DNA of 28,206 nt from Balamuthia mandrillaris (taxonomy: Eukaryota > Discosea > Longamoebia > Balamuthiidae). The stretch is from contig JAVKOQ010000551.1 of NCBI GenBank assembly GCA_031835245.1, positions 1 through 28,206 on the forward strand, in the 5' to 3' direction. Each line of letters begins with the position of its first letter. Position 1 is the stretch's first letter. The position numbers were made by a program, and so were the translations under genes. Positions 1 through 9,175 of the stretch are shown here, piece by piece. The notes under the pieces are model-generated. The model saw only the letters and a list, made by a program, of their open reading frames with translations, made no database searches and had not been told where the DNA came from.

Positions 1-679
1 GGTGAGTAAACCTTGTTTGTCTTTCTTTTCATTGTACTTCTCGGTCTTCTTCTTCCTCCCCCTTCTGTGCCTTTCAGGAGAGTGTTACTTATGGCGTTGT
101 CCATGTTCTCCATAGAAATCGAGAGAAGGGTGGCAGTTCCTCATCCGGCAATGGCGGCTGTTCGCCTTCCTGCTGCTCTACGTGTGGATCTACACCTTCG
201 TCTTCAGCTTCCAGATCCACTTCAACTACGTGCAGGAGGCTCAGTACAAGGCCTACAACGACTACATCGACTGCCTCTATACCCATTCGGTGAGGGACTT
301 GGTGTCCTCGCTGGCGGAGGGGATAGAGGAGTGCTCCCTGCGGCAGGAGGTCAATTTTGGGTTGTGGTTCGTGGTGACCTTCAACGAGGTCAGTCAGGGC
401 TTGTTCGTGTTTCTCATCTTTGGCACCTCCGCTGGGGTGTTCCAGGCCTGGCGGTCGGCCTTGTGGCATTGTCGGTGGAGGGCGGCCTCGGGGAGCTCGA
501 GCTCAGGAGGCACGCCGTCCTCGGCGCAGACGAAGGAGGTCATGGTCGTGGTGGAGGGGGTGACGATGAAAGAGTTCACGGAGGATGGCGGGACGGAGGC
601 AGAGGCCAGCGAGGCAGAAGACGAAGAGGAGTACAGCCAAGACGAGGAAGAGGAAGCCAATGTGGATAATAATATGTAA
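1..679 (+). CDS. Seven-helix receptor-like protein, 3' terminal exon (partial)
   Basis: Only the end of the gene is visible. Base 1 appears to be the last base of an upstream exon, followed by a GTGAGT donor. The acceptor is best placed after the TAG at 113-115, because this frame has a stop there and is open from 116 to the TAA at 677-679. The frame gives a Trp-rich cytoplasmic-to-helix junction (WRLFAFLLLYVWIYTFVF), a loop containing two Cys, a second hydrophobic helix ending in FLIFGTSAGVFQAWRSAL, and an acidic Ser/Glu-rich tail. This helix-loop-helix with Gly and Trp at the end of the last helix resembles TM6-TM7 of Frizzled/cAMP-receptor-like GPCRs, which signal at the plasma membrane. 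The family call is an inference from about 188 residues; another polytopic membrane protein cannot be excluded. Confidence 0.5.
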
Positions 680-799
680 AAAGAAAATTGGAAACCATTT
701 ATTTTTTGATTTTTCATTGGATAGTTTTTCAAAAACAGATCGATAACTTGAGGAGTCTTATCATCATCAAAGTTCAATATTTACTTTTTAAGGTGAAAA

Positions 800-820
800 T
801 GTCGACAAAACGTTATAAAA
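800..820 (+). promoter_or_regulatory. Candidate promoter: TGTCGACA palindrome next to a TATA-like box
   Basis: An 8-bp palindrome TGTCGACA (800-807) is followed seven bases later by TATAAAA (814-820). The pair lies about 130 bp upstream of the ATG at 948, so it could be the core promoter of the small membrane-protein gene. The same palindrome recurs in two other intergenic regions (10457-10464 and 23116-23123). The assignment is inferred from position only. Confidence 0.35.
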
Positions 821-947
821 AAGGTAAAAGTTAAACACAAAATTTTATACCCCGCTAAAGCGAAAAAGAAAGTGAACGCTGCAGAGTTGCCGCACACACA
901 GCGCTTTGATTTTTTTTAACACTTGCCGAAAAGATAAACCGCACACC

Positions 948-1264
948 ATGAGCTCTGTGCCCCCGCATCTGCGCATTACCATCAGGGAGAACTTCCGCCC
1001 CATCATGGTTCGATTCATGATCCCCTTCCTCTTGTTCCCGTTGCTCCCTGCCTTCCCTGGCAGCTCTGCCGTAGCGGTGCGTGTTTGTTTTATTTTATTT
1101 TTTTTAAAAAAAAAACATGGCTTCTCTCTTCTTTCCCTCGCAGCTCACATTCCTCTCTCTCCCTTTACTTCTCCAATGATTCACCACTACTCCAGAAGGA
1201 CATCATGCAACAGGCAAAGAAGCAAAAGGAGTTGGCCGCCTCTTCTTCGTCCGCCTCTCACTGA
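948..1264 (+). CDS. Small single-pass membrane protein, two exons, 65 aa, hypothetical
   Basis: The ATG at 948 opens a 43-codon exon (948-1076) that ends at a GTGCGT donor. A pyrimidine-rich intron follows, and the acceptor CCAG at 1192-1195 leads to a 22-codon exon (1196-1264, TGA stop). Both junctions are phase 0. The product starts MSSVPPHLRITIRENFRP, has one hydrophobic stretch (MIPFLLFPLLPAFPG), and ends with a charged helix (KDIMQQAKKQKELAA) and a Ser-rich tail. Size, an amphipathic N terminus and a single membrane segment are typical of small subunits of mitochondrial or ER membrane complexes, but I do not recognise a family. A competing acceptor at 1143 would give a different second exon. 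It converges with the ParB-like gene on the other strand, leaving 210 bp between the stops. Confidence 0.45.
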
Positions 1265-1474
1265 ATCCACCCCTCCCGACCACTCACTTCGGCCCAGCCA
1301 AACCGCGACCAACCCCTCCCCCATTTTAAACTGCCTGTGTACCTAGGAGTTAAAAAAAACCCTCCCTCTTTCAGCAGCACATACGTTGCGTGTACAAGGG
1401 CTTTCTTATTATGATTATGTTGTTGTTGTTTACAGGTGTTAGTATTACATTTGTGCCAGAGAAGCAATCCTTTC

Positions 1475-4400
1475 TCACTCGGAGATTATCATCGAGTCCT
1501 CGCGTTGCGCTGCGGCACCGCCTCTCGTTTCGTTCTCCCTCTCCTTTTCTTTCTCCCTCTCCCTTTCCTTCTCCCTCTCCTTTTCTCTTGCTCGCGGAGA
1601 GACAACTTCATTGTTGTTCCCACTCTCTTCCCCTTCTTGTTGTTGCCATTCGTTTGCTTCTCCTTGCTGTTGCTCTTCCTCCACCGATGCTTGATTGTTG
1701 TTAGTGTCCTTGTTGTGTTTGCTGCTTCCTCCTCCTTTCTTTTGTTGTTTCACGCTGTGCTGCTTTGCTGTTGTGCGTTGGGCAGCAGAAGAAGGATGAT
1801 GATGACCAGGATGATCCAACGAGGAAGAAGAAAGCGAGGTAGACGGAGTGGACTGACTCCGGCGTATACTGAGGAAGCTTCTTTCTTTATCTTTGCCTTC
1901 TTTTTCTCCTTTCTCTCGTTCTCTTTCTTTGCCCTCTCGTTCTCCCTTTTCTCTTTCCCTTTCTCCTTTTTCTCTTTCTCTTTCCGCTTTCTCCCTTTCC
2001 CTTTCTCCTTTCTCTCTTTCCAAACTTTTGGGATTGTTGTTGCTGTTGCTGTTGCTGTTGTTGCTATCAGCGGAAGCTGAACTGCTGATAAAGCCAGGAA
2101 GCTGAGAAGCCGCTTCGGAGCGACAGAGGGCCACCGCTAGGTCAAAGTAGTCGTAGATCTTGTTGCCTTGGAGGTCCTTATCGCTCAGCTCTGGCCGTTG
2201 ACGCAGCCAATCTGCCCATATGAACTCGGAGAACGGCGTGTGCGTCTTTCGAAAGCCTTTTGTTTTGCCTATTTCCATACAGGGTTAGGAAGAGAGAGCG
2301 AGAAAAGGAAGAGGCGAGGACTGTAAACCTCGCAAAGCCCAAGCCAAGGAGCGGAAGGGGTCATCCACCATGTCCGCGACGCTCAATGGTAGGTCTTCGG
2401 GGGACAATGGACCCTCCCCGTTGCGCATCAGGTACACCCAATTGCGCTTCTTCATCTCCTCCCAGAACTGAGGCACGGACAAATGAGATAAGTCCGCCAC
2501 CACTTTGAAGTATACGCTCTTTTCTCTGTTCAGCAAATAAGTTAAAAAAAAACAAGACTGGGAGAGAGGAGAGAAGAGGGAAGAGAGAAGAGAGAAGAGA
2601 CCGACAAAGCAACGACGAAAAGAAGAAAGGCGTACTTGAGAGGTAATTTAGATTCCCATACAGCACGTGCGATGTGATGATGGTCAATCATGTGCAAAAC
2701 AGGTTGCTGCGATGGTATTTCCTCCGTGTTCTCATCTCGTTCCGTCATCGTTCCTCCTGATTGTTGCTGTTGGCCCTCCTCTGTCTGTTCATCCGTTTCG
2801 GAAGCAGACGAAGGATAATAAACAGAAGGCGAAATAGTAATGACGGTATTGACAGGGTTCTGAATGAGGTCCGAAGAAAGAGAAACCGGCGAAGCACAAG
2901 CAGCAGCAAAGACTTGATGGCGCGTGAGAGAAGGCGAGGAAGGGACAGTAGCTGCAGCGGCGGCCGCCGCCGCGGAGGATGATGGCGATATAACCATCGT
3001 AGAGGGAAGAGGGAAGTTCAAGTGCTTAGGTCGAACGATAGAGTTGGGGGGTCCCAACACTACAGGTATTCTCTTCCGTTGGAGATGTGCTTCCACTTTG
3101 GCTTGGTTGCCTACTACTTTGTTGACTGCTTGTTTCTTTGATTCTACTGGAACTGACCCTATTGTACACTGAAGAAAGCGTGAGGGGAGTTAAAAATGGA
3201 AGGGAAGAAAAAGAAGTGGGAAGAGAAAAGGAAGAAAGAAAGGAAGAAGAAGAGGAAGGAAAGAAGTAGAAAAGTACAAACCTGTCCAGGTTGTAAGGCA
3301 AGCACATGAATCTTCTGCCCTAAAAGAATATGTTGCCTAATTCGCTTGTCCTCGTTCTCCTCATACACAACAGTTGCATCGTTAGGAGCTGTTCCTCCTT
3401 CTTGTTGTTGATCAATCTCCTCCGCACCTACGTTTTGTTCCCCATAATTGCTCTCACCATTTTCTAAAGCCTGCCTTTGTCCTGCTGTTGCTTTCTTTGC
3501 TCGCTTCACTTTCTTCTTCGGTTGACTAGAAAGAAGTCGAAACAAGTGGTTGTCGTTGAGACGTTCCACTTCGCTGTCCATCGTGTATTCGTTGTCTGTT
3601 GTTGAGGTTGTAGTTGGCGGTGTTGAAGTTGATGTTGAGGTTGTCGCTGCTGATGCTGCTGACAGCTGAACAGGAACGAGAAAAGGAGTAGCAGAGGAAG
3701 AAGGAGAACTAGAAGAAGCAGCAGAGGAGGACGCAGAAACACCGGGAATGGAAGAGGCAGAAGCAAAGGAAGAAGTTATTGACGGAGAGGAAAGCAACGT
3801 TGCCACTGCTGAAAGGTGGTGTCGAGGAGATAAAGTTTGTCTTTGTGGCGATGAGTGCATCATCTCCGAAGGAGCGGCAGTCGTGGTGGAGTTTGTTCCA
3901 TCCAGCGACCCCACCACCACCGAGCCATCTGCTACACCACAATCTTGTTGTTGAATGTTATAGAAAGGCAGCAACGGAGGTAGTGTTTCAAACGAAGAAG
4001 AGGTGGAGGCAGAAGGATTTGCTGCTCCACTTCCGCCACTTCCTCCTCCACCGCTCTTTTTCGGAATGAGCAGCACTTCTATTCTATCCATTCGTCGAAG
4101 GCGTTGCAAGTGGCGGTCCCGCAAGAGAACGACGTGGTTGGGCAGTTTGACGAGCTTGTAAATGCGTTCCTCCGGGATCTCAAACTCGTTGGCGATGAGC
4201 TTCTTGAAACGAGCGAGAGAGCTCCTGTCCTTCTCTTTGTTGACTACCAGTTCGCTATAGTAATTGCCCCATTCCCTAAGCTGAGGACATTTTACCAGGA
4301 GAACGAAGCTCTCTCTTTCCCTTTCTCTTTCTGCTCTGCCGTCTCTCTGCCCTCTGTCCTGGGTCTTTTCCTTTGTTGTTGCGGCAACGTTCTCTCGTTG

Positions 4401-5228
4401 TTCGTTGTCTCGTTCTTTTGTGTGTTGGTTTTGTTGATGATCTTTGTCTCTTTCTTTGTGAGTGTCGCCTTTCTCTTTCTCTCTATCGCCTTTGTTGTGG
4501 TCTTTGTCCGACGCTGTGGTTTCTTTGACTTTCTTGAAAAACCAGAAGGAGCTTCCTTCCTTGGCATTGTTTTCTTTGCCACCACCTCCGCCTTCTTTAC
4601 TTGTTTCTTCTTGTTGTTCCTGTTCTTCTACCGTTGCTGTGGTGCCGGCATTAAAAGCACCGTCCTCTGTCTTTTCCTTCTTTCTCTTTCGCTTGTCTCT
4701 TCCTCCGCCTCCGCCACCACTCTCTTTACCAACGCTTCCGGCTGCTCCTCCTCTCTTTGTGGTTGTTGTTTGCGGTTGTTGCTGCTGTTGTTGGAGTTGG
4801 TGATGATGAGGCTCCGTTGATTGAAATATTCTATTGTTGTTATAGTGAGGAAGAATAAACGACACTTCGATTCCATCAACGCTTTGTGTTTGGAGATTTT
4901 CGTTATCAGTAAACTAAAGTACTAAGAAAAGAGAGGAGAGAAGAGAGAAAAAAGGCTACCCATGAGGCCGAACATAGAAAGTAAATCCTCTACTGGGTTC
5001 TCCTCCTTCTCCTCCAGAGAACTGCTGCACGTGGCAACAAGGACAAGGCGGCTGTTGCTGCTGGCCTCCGGAGGACATCATCATCGGAAAGGAGTTCACG
5101 TGGGCTCCTCCGCCCCCGTGCCAACGTTGTTGTTGCGTTTGCTGCTGCTGCTGTTTGGTGTGGTGCGTATTGAGGCAGTTGCTACCCGCTCCTCCGCCTC
5201 CTCCTGCTCCGCCGCTTTCACCTTCCAT
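1475..5228 (-). CDS. ANKRD40-C-like plus ParB-like (ParBc_2) domain protein, five exons
   Basis: Exons on the minus strand: 5228 to about 4974, 4913-3282, 3168-2636, 2525-2329 and 2268-1475. Exons 2-5 keep frame across GT-AG junctions of phase 0, 2 and 1. The exon 1/2 junction is not settled (donor near 4973 or 4959, acceptor near 4914 or 4882). Exon 1 is Gly/Gln-rich. Exon 2 has a charged region, then about 82 residues at 4307-4062 running from FVLLVKCPQLREWGNYYSE to IEVLLIPKK with the core IYKLVKLPNHVVLLRDR. This matches the C-terminal domain of ANKRD40 (KIRKLPNTLLRKDKDV...), here without ankyrin repeats. From about 3340 the segments QKIHVLALQPGQCTIGSV, RIPVVLGPPNS, MIDHHHIARAVWE, DDPFRSLAWALRG and FSEFIWADWL...AASQLPGF follow the order of the bacterial ParB-like nuclease family ParBc_2, interrupted by a Ser/Gln insert. 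The C terminus is a repetitive Glu/Arg/Lys tail. Catalytic activity is not shown. The gene is about 1,135 codons long. Confidence 0.65.
1880..2030 (-). repeat. Coding E-R-E-K tandem repeat
   Basis: In the last exon of the ParB-like gene the minus strand encodes about ten imperfect copies of EREKGE/EREKAE, seen on the plus strand as CTTTCTCCCTTT-type repeats. It predicts a long, highly charged helix or disordered tail. The repeat is probably length-variable. Confidence 0.7.
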
Positions 5229-6261
5229 GTGCTGGCTTCTTCTTCTTCTTCTTTATGTGTGTGCGTGTGTGTGAGTGGATTGGGGGTGTTGCCTCTATCA
5301 GCGCCACCACACTACCGGCTAGCTGCTTACCCCTTGGGTTTTCGCTACGTTTTTTTTTTTTGGTGTGTTTGTCAAAGCTGCCTTGCCGCTACGCTTTGTT
5401 GAGGGGTCGTTTTTGGGAAGGAGAAGCGTGGGTGGCTGACGGATGATGGGCTTGTCGTTTTTGTCACAAAAAATTGTGTGTGTTTTTTTGAAGGTGAAGT
5501 GAAGGGAAAAAGTATGAGGTGGAGGCTTGAGAGTGGAGCCTCAACAGCTACAAACAAACGGAATAATCTTGCTCGTCTCTTCCTTTCCTTCGTTCCTCTC
5601 CGCTGTTCCTTACTTTTTTTTTGTTGCCCACCCATTCCTCAGATGTGCAGCCTTGGTGCAGAGATATTTGTCCATCTGTGAACGAATCGAGCACCATTCT
5701 TCGTCTTCGGTTCGAATCCCATCGGATACCATGAACTTTTCTTTGGTCCACACAAAAAAAAACCTCTCTCTCGTAGCTTACATAACCTATTAGGATGACG
5801 TCAGCAGTGATCGCTTGAAAATGTTTCGTTGGGATTTCAACCCGCCTTACACCGAAATTTCAATAGTTAACCGACAGCAAAACCGAAGCAGACTTCTCTC
5901 TCTTTTTTTTTGTTTTGGGTTTTGTGCTACTCTCTCCTTTCTCCCTTATTTTTCCAGCAGGAAAACAAGGAAAAGAGAGAGAAGAAGGAAACACAAAAAG
6001 AAGAACAGTTTTTTTTTTCCTTTTGCTTTTTTTTTAACTACAGTTTTTTTGTTCAAAACAACAAAAAGGTATTTTTTTTTAAGGGGGGGGGGACGCTTTT
6101 TCACACACAAGGAACTTATTTTTTTGTGTTGTGTGTGTTTGGCCAGACAGACGAGACATAGACAAGTTTGTCAATCTTCACCCATTTCAAACGAGAGACA
6201 GAAGCAGAACAAGAAGAACAAAGAGTAGAGGGAATTTTTTGAAGATTAGAGAACACAGACA
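5229..6261. other. Intergenic region between two divergent genes
   Basis: This 1,033-bp region separates the starts of the ParB-like gene (-) and the VAMP7-like gene (+). It has GT repeats near 5252-5275, many T runs, a run of ten G at 6083-6092 and a perfect TGACGTCA at 5796-5803. The reading frames here are low-complexity and none shows a recognisable domain, so I see no further gene. It should hold the promoters and 5' UTRs of both flanking genes. Confidence 0.6.
5796..5803. promoter_or_regulatory. CRE-like palindrome TGACGTCA
   Basis: A perfect cAMP-response-element palindrome (the bZIP CREB/ATF site) lies in the divergent intergenic region, about 570 bp from the ParB-like ATG and about 460 bp from the VAMP7-like ATG. 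An 8-mer is expected less than once in a window of this size, so chance is possible. It could serve either gene. Confidence 0.3.
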
Positions 6262-6490
6262 ATGCCAGGAATAATCTACGCGGCGGTGGCTGAGGGGGAC
6301 TCCACTGTGGCGGACCATGGCACGGACCAGGCCACTGGCAAGGTGAAGAGCTTGGTGGACGTTATCCTGGACCGTATTTCCACCGGATCTGACCACAAGA
6401 AGTCGTACCACCATGAAGGGTAAGCTTCTTTGCTTGGCTTGTCCCTCTGTCCCTCCTATTATTTCCTTCGTTTTTCTTCCCCTGTTTTGT

Positions 6491-6537
<47 letters not shown>

Positions 6538-7325
6538 GCTCTTCTTTTCTTCGTGTCTGCGTTCTGACAAACTCTCGCTCTTCTCTCTGCGCCATCATGC
6601 AAAAATCAGATATTCTTTCAACTACATTGTGGAGAACGAAGTGGTGTACCTTTGTGTGGCTGACGTGAGCTTCCAGACAAGGATTGCATTTGCTTTTCTC
6701 ACCAAGATCAAGCAGAGATATGACGGTGGAGACGACTTTGGCGAGGTTATTGCAGAGGAAATGGTTTGACTCTCTGCAATTATTTCGTTTGGGACTTGGT
6801 CCTGTTGCTAATACGCTCTCTCCTCTTTGTGGCAACAGGCTTTCTATAACAACAATCCTTCGGCTGATAAGATTAAGAATATCCAAGCTAGCGTAGACAA
6901 GGTTCAGGACATCATGATGGAAAACATAGGTATTTCTTTCTTTTCCTTTCTTCCTTTCTTCCTTCTTCTTTTTCCTTCTTCCAGCGTGGTCATTCCTTAC
7001 TTAATGTACTTCCATTTTATCAGAGAATGTATTAAGACGTGGAGAGAAGATCGAGGACGTATTGGATAGGACAGACCGAATGCAAGTAGAGGCTGGAACC
7101 TTCCGAAAGGGAGCTGTTAAGCTGAAGAAGAAACTGTGGTGGAAGAACGTGAAGCTCAACATTTGCATCCTTGTCATCCTCATCGTACGCATTTTCCTCC
7201 CTCCTTGTTACTACTACCATATTCCTGTGCGCTCTTTTCTCACTTTTCTCCCTTCTTTTTAGATCTTGATCTTCTTCATTGTTGTTTTGGCTTGCGGTGG
7301 ATTTACCTTTGAGGACTGCAAGTAA
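6262..7325 (+). CDS. VAMP7-like longin R-SNARE, five exons, 208 aa
   Basis: Exons 6262-6419, 6610-6763, 6839-6929, 7024-7184 and 7263-7325 join in frame with GT-AG introns and give 208 residues. R-SNAREs of this kind sit on endosomal, lysosomal or secretory vesicles and drive fusion by pairing with Q-SNAREs. The N terminus (MPGIIYAAVAEGDSTVADH through YIVENEVVYLCVADVSF and FAFLTKIKQRY) is a longin fold. The SNARE helix starts at DKIKNIQASVDKVQDIMMEN and carries the zero-layer arginine in VLRRGEKIEDVLDRTD. A basic KLKKKLWWKNVK stretch precedes a C-terminal membrane anchor (LNICILVILIVILIFFIVVLA) and a short luminal tail GGFTFEDCK. Length and domain order are normal for VAMP7/VAMP71. The first intron holds a (CT)n tract at about 6494-6531. 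The next gene converges on it, with 224 bp between the stops. Confidence 0.95.
6494..6531. repeat. (CT)n microsatellite in VAMP7-like intron 1
   Basis: An uninterrupted CT dinucleotide run of about 19 units lies inside the first intron, in an already pyrimidine-rich context. It is a likely length polymorphism and has no coding effect. Confidence 0.85.
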
Positions 7326-7549
7326 TCGTGGTCAATAGCCATTCGACACGAACTGACAAACTCCAAACAGGACCAAAGCCTTTTGTCTCCTTTCTTCTTT
7401 TGTTTTTATTTTTTTGCTTCTGGTTGTCTCTCCCCTTTTAGATTGTTAAGCTCTCGATTTGAACTTTGCTGTAAACAGTTGTTGTTCTTTTTAAACAACA
7501 TTTCTTTCTCTCTCCTCCCTTGCCTCTCTCTCTTTTTCACGTCGAAAGC

Positions 7550-7989
7550 TTATTTTTCAGCAGTGGCATAAAGCAGAGGAAAACGAGCTCCTTCAAAGGG
7601 ATCTCCATCCTTGACAAACGGTCCCATGTCCACCGCGTTGTGATGCCACCCAAATCCAGAGCGATAGCAACAGCCCTTCCCCATCATGTGCACCGCTATG
7701 GCCAGCCTGGGCTCGTTGCGAAGGTTTGCGCCACTCCCATGGAAAGTGAGCGAGTGATGAAAAGCAACCTAAAGATTGTCGTTTTGCCAGTGGAATGAAT
7801 GAGAGAAGAAAGGTAAACAAAGGAGGATGAGGAACGAACCTGGCCAGCTTTCATGATGCAAGGCTCGTCCTGCCATTCATCTCCGAAACGAGCAAAGTTT
7901 TCCTTTAGCTTGTCCATATCTTTCTCAAAGAAGGTTGCCGAGTCGGGCACAAGACCCCATTTGTGCGACCTGCAAGGGAGAGGCACAGA

Positions 7990-8021
<32 letters not shown>

Positions 8022-9075
8022 TGAGCATGGAGAGGAAAGGACGAAGTGAAGACGAGAGTAGCAAAGCCAGAGGCACTGAGAAGGAGATAAAACAGAAAAG
8101 AGAGAAAGAGGAGACGAAAGAAGAGCCCAGAGGACAGAGGAAAGGGGGAGGAGAAGTACCCAGCGATGGTTCTCAGGCCGCCGTTGGACAGGTCTGTGTC
8201 CTGGAGAGCGATCCATGCGGTGCACATGTTGGTGCTGTCCGATATTTGCCAAAAAGCATAATCCTGGTGCCATCCTATGTTTCCAGCTGTAGAGGCAGCG
8301 CTCTCACCTTCCCCTTCGCGAACGCCAGGTTTCCATATCGCCTTTTTCAGACTATGAGTGAATTGATGCGTACCTTCCCTTGAGCCTCTTCTTCGTTTCT
8401 CTTCTATTTGTCCTCTTCACTCATCCTCTCTCATTCCTCCCTATTCACTCTTCTCTCGCTTCTCTGCTTCGCTTTTTCTGTCTTTAAACTTACTTGATCA
8501 TGCCAAAGGCGCACCTCAGTCGTTTCCAACAAAGCAGCAGCCACTCGACCGATGGCCGGGGAGGTAACGACCTGCCGTAACGCGAGGTTGTTCCACCACG
8601 CGTTGTTGATCTTTCGAACATCAGGCGAGTCCTCCTTGTGTTTGCGCACCGAGCGCAGCCAGTACTGGTATTCATAGGGAGGGGCGGCCGTATCCAGCTC
8701 GCCATGAAAGACGCGGTCGACCTCTTGACGAAGGCAGGCTATGTCCTGGTCCTCCAGCATCTTTGGCCCGACCCAGTATCCTCTTTCTTTAAAGGTAGCC
8801 ACATCTTCGGCAGTTGCTTTTTGTTGTTTGACGAAGAGACACCCTGAGTTACTTCTACTTAAAACGTTATGCAGAAAAGAGAGAAAGAAAGGGGATACGT
8901 GTAACGTCAATGAGCCGTATGACGGGTCGCGATCCCTCGTTTGAGAAGGAAGGCTTGGGCAAAGGGGACCAGGTGGCGGACCACCCTGCCTCTGGGGTCC
9001 TGCTCTGCTCCATTTGGCTATGTGGGGAAGTGGTGGTGTTGGCTGCTGCTGTCGACGTAAAAAGCAGTTGCCCAT
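7550..9075 (-). CDS. Phytanoyl-CoA dioxygenase (PhyH)-like Fe(II)/2-oxoglutarate oxygenase, four exons, 370 aa
   Basis: Exons on the minus strand are 9075-8494, 8341-8160, 7969-7840 and 7768-7550; they join in frame with GT-AG introns and end in TAA. PhyH-family enzymes hydroxylate small substrates such as branched fatty acyl-CoAs, using Fe(II), O2 and 2-oxoglutarate. The domain starts at ATAEDVATFKERGYWVG and continues through VRLWHDQ|AIWKPG (exon junction). GNIGWHQDYAFW gives the metal-binding His-x-Asp, and VAFHHSLTFHGSGANLRNEP supplies the distal His region followed by the 2-oxoglutarate-binding Arg in NEPRLAIAVH. The first about 75 residues are Pro/Gln-rich and outside the domain; they start MGNCFLRR, a possible myristoylation/palmitoylation signal. 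An additional intron around 8895-8850 is possible there, but I could not find junctions that keep frame. The acceptor of exon 2 (AAAAAG) is weak. The substrate cannot be read from sequence. Confidence 0.88.
7988..8016. repeat. (GA)n microsatellite in PhyH-like intron
   Basis: A GA dinucleotide run sits in the second intron of the PhyH-like gene. On the coding strand it is (CT)n, matching the pyrimidine bias of introns in this genome. Confidence 0.8.
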
Positions 9076-9175
9076 CCCCCGGAAAACTTTCTTGGAAAAG
9101 TTTGCAACAGTGCACTCTCACAGCCCATTCTCCCTTTGTGGAGAGCAAGAGAGTTAAGAGAGCCTCAAAGAGAAG
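9076..9175. promoter_or_regulatory. 100-bp divergent promoter between PhyH-like and AlkB-like genes
   Basis: The two ATGs (9075 on minus, 9176 on plus) are only 100 bp apart, so both genes must share or overlap their promoters and have very short 5' UTRs. No TATA box is visible. Both products are Fe(II)/2-oxoglutarate oxygenases, though of different families. Co-regulation is an inference. Confidence 0.6.

Noticed and set aside
5654-5722. tRNA-like A box (TGGTGCAGAG) and B box (GGTTCGAATCC), as in a tRNA gene or tRNA-derived SINE
   Set aside because: The T-arm stem does not pair (TTCGG against CCCAT) and no matching acceptor stem exists at the right distances, so it is not a tRNA gene. No repeat copy is seen in the window.
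5815-6228. 137-codon plus-strand frame between the ParB-like and VAMP7-like genes
   Set aside because: It consists of K/F runs from poly-A and poly-T tracts, has no domain, and overlaps the probable promoter/5' UTR.
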